Positions 56,370 through 64,000 of a DNA stretch of 64,000 nt are shown here, in pieces. The notes below the pieces were generated by a model. It did not search any database. It was not told where the DNA came from and was given only the letters and a program-made list of their open reading frames with translations. Within the stretch, counting starts at the first letter, position 1. Each line of letters begins with the position of its first letter. The DNA comes from Pezicula radicicola (taxonomy: Eukaryota; Ascomycota; Leotiomycetes; Helotiales; Dermateaceae), in the NCBI GenBank assembly GCA_003008705.1, contig PDUO01000026.1, positions 248,001 to 312,000 on the forward strand, written 5' to 3'. A program made the translations under genes and the position numbers.

Positions 56370-59300
56370 GAAGCATAAGGCATATAGTGGATTGTTAAGT
56401 TTTGTTGGAGTAGATAAACGAGAGCGCAAATACTAAGGCAGCGCAAATACTGAGGCAGATCGACGATCATACAACGCATTTACTGCGGTAGTTAGCAAAA
56501 CTCAATTAATATGTATTCAATTTCGTGCTATCCTCGAATGTGATATGTGCTTACTTTGTATAAAGATGCGAGTCACTGTATTAGTTCCGGTAACTCAAAA
56601 TACTAATCGGACCAGAACACTAATAAGGTTCACTTGAAGCTTGGTAGAATTCTTCAATATGACAAGTGCTTGCTTTTGGATGTAGAGTACCTAGATCAAG
56701 GAACCGTGAATCATTAATTAGGTCGAGTAACTCAAGAAATAGAAACTCATCCCATGGTCAAACTATTCTTAGGATATAGCATCTTCAGTGGTATCGTGGG
56801 CCATGATTGCTGCTTGCATTGTACTTAGGATACTAACTAGTACTTCAAACCCAACGAACTATCAAGTTAGTTTAGGTAGCTCAACAGGTGAATTGGTTCA
56901 AGGTTCAAGAGCTTCTTTTGGGGTAGACGTGGTTAATTCCGCTTTAGGATACCTAATTTTCTCCCAGGTTTGCATTAACGTGCTTTGGATGCACAATGCA
57001 CAACACCTTTATTTCGGCTCTGGTAGGTGAATGAATTGGTTCAAAGATGCAGACTGGCAATCTGTCCGACTCACTATTAAACACGTATCCAAAGGTCTTT
57101 GAAATCCACACGAATCGATCCAATTGGGTTCATAGGGATATTGAACACCATGTGTGCTTACATTGTATGCAGCCTGGATGTGCGAGCCTGTAAATCACCC
57201 AGTCACTTTGTGTAAGTCAAAATGATTATGTATCCTAGATTGGTTCTAATAGGAGAAGAGCAGTCAAGATTCTGGGGCGGGACATTATCTTACAGCTATA
57301 GATTTGATCCTTACATCTCATTTGCTGAACAGTTGTCCAAGGCAGCTTTCGGTCAATGACTCTCACTCAACTGTGAAGCGCTTGACTGTCACACACAGAT
57401 GCTCCACCACCACCTTATTACCAATAGCAGAACGAGAAGGAATCATTAGCTTGACGTAGGGATGTCTTTATTTCGGCAAGTAACGAAGAGCGAAATACTC
57501 AGGAGAATCATTATGAATTTCCAGGATTTGATATTGGGAGTGTCGGAATCTGGTCCGAATGCGTTCGGCAATGACTTAGAGAGTTTTTTTGGAAGCACTA
57601 TTCCCGGTGGATGGAGGCTGTACTAGGTTCTCGAATACTTCAACCACTGGTAACGCTTCAAGGGACTCAATCTCAAGGCGTGATTGGTAGGAACCAGAGT
57701 CCGCGAGGCTTGCCCGCGGCGACGGACTCGCGAGATCACGATGCTCAGCGTCTAAGAAAAGACCCCCCACAATCAACCGTCCGAAGTGCCAGGGTAAGCT
57801 TTTCCAGATCCTGTACTTATAACTTGCTTTTTCTTGGATCTTGCAGTGAATGGGCTGTATTTACAGGTGCCGGGACTAGTCAACGAAGCTGCATACCGCT
57901 GTTAACAGATGCTCCAGTGAAAATAGAGAATTTCATGAGTGCATTTAAGCACAGCAGGGGTTGCTACACCAACACCGTCCCGCTGGGTCGGCTCGATATG
58001 CTGGCAGAGCCCTGGCGACCCTCACATTCGCTGTGTGCGAAAAATTCCAAACTGTCCTTTGACGCGAGACTCCATTATGATAAGCGCTCCAACCGCGAAT
58101 GTGTAGTAGAAGATTCTCTGTGGTATTCGTTTTCCAGTCTGCGGAGAGGGCGGGAAGACAACCAGGCGTATTTATATTGTCGTTTTCTGCATGCCAGCTC
58201 AATATTTGAAAGCCACCAATAATACTAGCTCCCTCTCATTCGTTGCGATCCGAAGGAGGGTTCCAGGTACACCACGATCGCTCGCCAGCCGCTGTCTGCT
58301 ATGCTATGCTGCTTGAATGCCCGTGTAACCATAACATGCTCTTGTGCCGATCCAAACTAACAGAAACCGCCGAATACCACGGAGTAATATCACTACAGCA
58401 AACAAGCCCGAAGAATCATATCCCATAACAGCCTTAATTTTTGCGGCATGGCAAACTCCCATACAGGCTGCTTTTTGATTGTGGGCCCATTGTTGAAATC
58501 TCGTGAGTCGGGTTGCTGCAGCGTTTCCACTGATGCTCAGTCATGCATGCTGCAGGAACTCCAACAGAGGGAGGCCGGCCGTCAGAGGCGCGCCAGATCC
58601 TTGTCGCTGCGATCAGTTTGTGACGCCGAGGTCTAGCAGATCGGAGGAGATGGCTTGCAGCATCGCGGATGTCATTCATAACTTGGTTGAGAGGTCGGCA
58701 TGGTGATGGGTAAGGAAGAAAAAGCAAAGAGGATGGAAGTTGACGAGGTTGAGTCGCATGAGGAGAGAGTGTGGTAAAAGACACAAGGGGGAACTAGGAT
58801 GTTCGCGTAAATTAGCCTTTGAGAACAGGGCAAGCTCGCGAGCAAGAGCAAGGCAATTTTGTGAAGGTGGTGCAGTGCGTCTCTTGTCACACAAACTATC
58901 CAAAATGATTACAGAGTTGCATGTAGCACAACCGACGACGCCAGGTTGGCTGTCTCTTTCCCCACGCCATGTTGCCGGAGATGGGCCTTTCTCCGTACAA
59001 TAATTTAAGTGGAAGTATCGTGGCAACACAAGGGAAGAAAGAATAGGGACAATACAAGAGCACGCATGGTAGAAATAGGCACCTAGCCCTTTCGTGCTTT
59101 CGTACTTACTGTATGCACATACAGTACCTAAGCATGCACGTAGCGGATAATGAGGACCCTAGATGCACTATGAGGTATCTTCGACTGCATTGTAATTATC
59201 CTCTGCTCCGTTGCCCGCGTTAGCTACTACTGCACATGGCAGCCTGCTTCGACAGCTGTCACACTGCGGCATGTCGGTAACTTACAGACGCCCATGCGTA

Positions 59301-60577
59301 TGTTGCTGCTGCCACAAACTACCATCAACATGTGCAATAGACTCTCGAGAGCCATACATCATCTGTCTGGTATGGTTCTAACCTCTTTGGAAGACAAACC
59401 TTGTATTGCGATGGCGTCAATAGTGAGGATTCCTCCAGTTCTCTCCCTTGTCTTTTTGGTTTGCCCCATTCTCCGATTAACCTAGATGGATCTCCACCGC
59501 CGCGACTCATGCTCTTCTCTGTCTAGCTGCCGCCGCTATACACATTGCACAATTTTGCATCTATGGTATTCCTCTCCCATTGGCTAAAGTCATATAGAAA
59601 TGTTTCTAGCTGCCAAACCGAATGCCACCAAACCTTGCGAATAATCCACTTGCATCGGCTACCACTAGAGGACTGTAGAGAACTACGTCCAGGTACATAT
59701 CTACCCCGGGACTTCCTTGTCTCACCGGATACGACCACCACAGCCTGATTGTACGACGACTCGATCTCACACAAAAACGGTGTCTTTATCCAAGCTGACG
59801 GGAGAGGGGCCAGCTGACAGTAGAGCCAGGGTCGCGATTCGAGGTCTGACGGAGGCGAAGACGGTGAAGGGCGTTGAAAAGGTAAGCAAGCTCATTAAGG
59901 CTGAATCTCTGGCCGCTGCCCGAAGGCCAAAAATAAAGTGACAGAGAGAAGAAGATGTTCGGACGTCGTCTCGTTAGGAAGGCTACCTACCTATACACCC
60001 ATTGTCCACAACGTGCATCACTGACAAGCGCAGAGCATGATGGAGATGGCATGAGAAGAATCAGTTCTGTAATAAACGAGAGTCTCGTTTCGACCACCCC
60101 AACCCCAACTCACCTCACCGCTTCTGATACATTTGACCGAGCTCTGAAGACCAAAGGAAACGCATCCAAGGTATATGGTTCTGTCTGCACACAAGTTTTC
60201 GTCGTAAATAATCTCGTGCCTGCCAAAGTCTTTTTCGACAGGCTCAGCGGCTGGCTTGCTTTAGGCAGTAGTAGGAGGGAGGCTCTTGTAAATTTTTCCT
60301 TGTGCTCCTCCTCCCTCATTGACTCACGTCGCCTATCTATCATGTCAGCCTTCTCTTGCGGCTCCTTCCCTCAATGCCCTCTCAGCCTTCCCTTTTCTGT
60401 TTAATAGCTACCTATTGCTTCGTTAACTTGCTTTTCCTTCTTTTACAACGATGCACCTCATTCTCAGAACCACCCACTCCAATTTTGAACTCCATCCACT
60501 GACCAACTCGATTTTGTAGCTTTGCAACTGCTCTTCAATCTGCTACGGTCCCTCGTCTAGTAATATTCTTAGTCGAA
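56370..60577. other. 4.2-kb gene-free region upstream of the ABC transporter
   Basis: No gene I can support. A 203-codon frame at 57611-58222 and a 149-codon frame at 59955-60404 show no domain, no conserved motif and no neighbouring exons. 60400-60577 is CT-rich and A-poor like a fungal 5' leader. An ACGGAGTAATA motif lies at 58380. Confidence 0.5.
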
Positions 60578-63500
60578 ATGGCCACTATGGAGGCAACTAT
60601 GATTGCCCTCGCAGGCAGTAAGAAGGTCAGCATCGAACCCACTCAGATTTGCATCTTGCACCAAGACCTGTGTCCTGTCTTGCACAACACCTGCAGCACT
60701 ACTTCTGAGGATTGGCTAACCAAGACAACAGCTTTCTGCACTGGCAATCACTATCAAAGTCCTCCATTACGTCTACCCAGCCTTGGTCTTCTTCACCTTC
60801 ATCTTTGCCCTTGCCTTGACTGTCTGTACCGTCCAAGCACGCTCCCTTCGGGTCAAAGATCAACATGTGCGCCGAGATATCATCTTTGGAATCTTGATCG
60901 CTGTTGTTTGTACCTACGTAAGTTGCGCTCTGGAAGGCCAGCCTAGTAGCTAGAGCAAGCCTGTTTGGTATGAATGTCTCAGCTAACTCGAAATGCAGCT
61001 TGCCGAGGCCATTGTCGTTCTTGTAAACCAGTCTGCTAAGCCACCATTGGCTCCCACACAAGACCGTGTTGTAAGTCTCCTGCCTCATAGAAGATCACCC
61101 AGCGCGCTGCGTGTGCTCATCATCCGACTTTATGTTGGCTACATCGTTCTCAGGGCTCACTGTTACTTGATAGGTTTACCTCGTAGCATCAGTCCTCATC
61201 TTCGGCTTACAGATGCTCGTTCTCTTCGACGCCAAATTTCCAGTCTGGTACCCGTATTACAGCACTTGGTTTGTTGGAATTGCCGGAGAAATCACTCTTC
61301 TTATCACGAGAAACATCAGTGCACATCCGAAGACGCCATCTGATTTTGTCGTTATTGGTATACAAATCCTGCGTATCATTGGCTTCATACTTCTACCTAC
61401 GCTGTATTTTCGAATTCGCAACAGCAAAAATAGCTATGGCAATGATGACGCTGAGAGACAATCTCTTTTGGCAAAAAAGCTAGCACCGAAGCCATCCGAT
61501 TCGGAGAACAGCAGTGGGTATGGAGGGACAGATTCAACCGACCAACAGACTGAAACTGGTGATGACGCTGCTAGTGATGCCGGCTCAGAAGATTCTTGGC
61601 TTGAAAACCAGCGAAAGGCTCAAGATCTCATTCAGAAGCGGCTGGAGAACGATGGTAACTGGTGGACATATGCCAAAGGTTTCTCTGTAAGTTGATATGA
61701 TCCAACCTTTCTTGCGTATAGTGGCCACGACAAGAAAGCTCCTTGTCCTTCAGGTGATTTCTAGTGGGTTACCAAATAAGCTCACTTTGAATTACTCGGA
61801 CTGTGCCCGGAAATTCCTACAGTTATTCCGGCCCAAGTAAAAGAAATACGGCAGTCTTGCTACGGGTAAACCATACATTATACATTGCTAACTAACTTAT
61901 AGGTCTTCTTCCCGCTGATTTGGCCCCTGCACGACAATGTATTGCAGTTCAGAGCCGTTCTTGTTGGTGTATGTCTACTTGCGACGAATGCCTTTAATGT
62001 CCTGGTTCCTCGCCAGCTTGGTATCATGATCGACACTCTGACTATATATGCCAGTGGAGGTAAGTTTTTCAGTTCCTCAAACAATTTGATTTTCAAAACG
62101 CATTCCATTGGGAAATTGCTAATAATCACAGAAAATCGAAACGTTAATATATGGCTTCCTGTCATCACATATACGGTTCTGCTATTTATAAGTGGTGGGG
62201 CTTGTATAGGCTGGCTGCGAAAATGGCTCTGGCTACCACTGGAGCAGTATTCCTATGACGCTCTGAGTACTGCATCCCATGCACACATCATGAGCCTGTC
62301 GTCGGATTTCCATGACAGCAAGACATCGTCGGATCTGAGTCAAGCAATTGCTGGGGGTAAGTTCTTCCCACTTTCATTTACACAAGCTGACTCAATTACC
62401 AGGCCGCTCTGTCTCTGACTTACTCGACACTGTATGCTTCCAGGTCCTCCCGATGTTTATCGATCTGAGTGTTGCATTTGCGTATCTCTGGAGTCTCTTT
62501 GGGCCATATATGGGGTTCATTATGGCAACTACCACAATTACGTATCTTTACGTTACCACAAAAATGGTTGCAAGTCGAGCCGAGAAGAGACGCGAATTCA
62601 TCACGGTGTACAGGAAAGAATGGACCGTGGGTCAGCAGTCACTTGATGGCTGGACTACCGCGAGTGTACGATCTCCGACATCCCTTCTGAAATGTGCTCA
62701 CTGACAGTTAAATAGCTATTCAACATGATCCCTTATGAACGAAAACGATATCAAAGTGGTAGGTCCTTTATTGACTTTGTCCAAAATGATATCCTCAGTT
62801 AAAATCACACTGCCCAACCCAATGATCGAGAGGCCGAATCAAAAGCTCTCACCCCCTTCCTTCTCAATAACCCCCAAACTCCATCCCAGTACCAAGCTGA
62901 GTGTGCCACGAGGAATGCCCTCACCTCGTGCAAGTCATCAACTAACGAATTTTACGTAGCTGTTAAGGACCACATGCAATCAAAGAAAATCTATGAGCTG
63001 TCGACACAGGCAAGTGGTGCCGCTCAGGGATTGGTAATGACCTTTGGTCTGCTCGGCGCGCTCTATCTAGCCGTCTATCAAGTTGTAAATGGCGAGAAGA
63101 CAGTTGGACAGTTCGCCACTCTGTTGAGTTATTGGGCGCAGCTTCAAGGTAAGACTCAATTGTCCCATTCATGCTCCATCGACACGCCAGAATTTGAGAG
63201 ACCACTATATTGAGTTGCTATTGCAAAAGTTATGGTTGAGACGAGTCGGCGGGATGTTTTTACGCTTTATCTGAAGCAATCAATATTGCGAGCTTGAGTG
63301 CTCAGTTGAATACAGTCTTGAATTCCTGCAGTCGCTAACCACTTTCAGGACCACTCGTCTTCTTTAGCACTGTCTACAGAAGCATATCTTACAGTTTGAT
63401 GGATGCCGAACGTTTGCTCGAGTTATTTCAGACGAAACCATCTATTAAAGATATTCCAAATGCGAAGCCGATCAAATTCAGTAAAGGCAAGGTTGAGTTT

Positions 63501-64000
63501 GACCAAGTCTCTTTTGCATACGACGACAGAAGACCAACGCTGAAGAATGTCAGCTTTGTCGTCCCATCTGGAAAAACCGTCGCTCTCGTTGGTGAGACTG
63601 GCGGAGGGAAGTCAACGCTTCTTAAATTGATCGATAGATTCTATGATGTCAAAGCTGGAAGCATTCGCATCGATGGCCAGGATCTCCGCGATGTCACTCT
63701 GAGCAGGTATGTTGTGGCTCACGAGTAAAATTGAATCTCACTAATTAGAACTTGATAGTCTTCGCGAGAAGATCGGTGTAGTCCCGCAAGACCCAATGCT
63801 GTTCAACGACTCCATCATGAACAACGTTCGCTATGCGAGACAAAACGCAAGCGACAAGGAAGTCTACGAGGCCTGTAAGGCAGCTGCCGTTCATGACAAG
63901 ATAATGTCCTTCCCAGATGGTTACAACTCTAAGGTCGGAGATAGAGGCGTCAAGGTTTCTGGGGGTGAAAAGCAACGAATTGCTATCGCTCGTGCTATAT
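60578..64000 (+). CDS. HMT1-like vacuolar ABC transporter (5' part, runs off the window)
   Basis: An ABCB-type half transporter of the heavy-metal-tolerance group (S. pombe Hmt1, animal ABCB6), which pumps thiol/phytochelatin-linked metals into the vacuole. Eleven exons are seen: 60578-60625, 60732-60917, 60999-61070, 61174-61686, 61903-62059, 62132-62356, 62403-62665, 62716-62758, 62960-63148, 63349-63706 and 63759 to the edge. An N-terminal extra membrane region (TMD0) is followed by an acidic linker ending in [13 protein letters not shown]. Six-helix TMD1 includes [20 protein letters not shown]. The NBD has Walker [10 protein letters not shown], the Q-loop in [12 protein letters not shown] and the ABC signature [15 protein letters not shown] at the edge. 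The Walker B and C-terminus lie outside. Introns of 200, 201 and 216 nt are long for the region. Confidence 0.93.

Noticed and set aside
57611..58222. 203-codon open frame
   Set aside because: No recognisable domain, no splice-consistent extension, low-complexity composition; likely chance in a 4-kb gap.
59955..60404. 149-codon frame upstream of the ABC transporter
   Set aside because: Ser-rich, overlaps a CT-rich leader, no features of a real protein.

Overview
The window is nuclear DNA from a filamentous ascomycete. Genes carry several short introns (mostly 48-80 nt, GT...AG, CTAAC-like branch sites). The ortholog set (PAN2, DBF4, ATG12, ICP55, TMA20, BFR2, IND1, UBC8, an HMT1-type ABC transporter) is fungal. 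The mix of conserved genes with long AT-rich gaps suggests Leotiomycetes (Helotiales-like). That placement is inference and was not tested by alignment. All exon coordinates were derived by hand from splice signals and reading frame. For the genes I call complete (other than the broken 21.7-23.0 kb locus) the summed exons are a multiple of three.

Layout. 0-9.1 kb is gene-dense: an MFS sugar transporter (+), BFR2 (-) head-to-head with IND1 (+), an SPF30/SMNDC1-type Tudor splicing factor (-) head-to-head with a CCDC130/Saf4-type splicing factor (+). 9.1-26 kb is gene-poor and repeat-rich. It holds a tyrosinase (-), a rhodopsin-domain (PTH11-like) membrane protein (+), a small probable mitochondrial membrane protein (+) and a damaged 2EXR/F-box-like locus (+). 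Between them lie a decayed three-copy repeat and a nested inverted-repeat (MITE-like) structure. 26-28 kb is a YANK/STK32-type AGC kinase (-) with 4.4 kb of gene-free DNA upstream.

32-51.9 kb is dense again: DBF4 (-) / ICP55 (+), ATG12 (+), panB (-), UBC8 (+), an MFSD5-like molybdate transporter (-) / PAN2 (+), a beta-lactamase-fold serine hydrolase (-) / TMA20 (+). 51.9-53.4 kb is AT-rich with probable relics of a Fot1/pogo DNA transposon. 53.4-56.3 kb is a five-exon, 841-residue protein I do not recognise. 56.3-60.6 kb is gene-free. From 60.6 kb to the edge is the 5' part of an HMT1-like ABC transporter.

Most genes are housekeeping and are not one pathway. Loose themes are mitochondrial maintenance (IND1, ICP55, perhaps the 141-aa protein), pre-mRNA splicing (SPF30-like, Saf4-like), mRNA turnover and translation (PAN2, TMA20), and ubiquitin or ubiquitin-like pathways (UBC8, ATG12). 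The most striking observation is the UBC8 gene structure. Restoring the conserved protein requires an 8-nt exon, a 3-nt micro-exon and a single-nucleotide exon, all with canonical GT/AG flanks.
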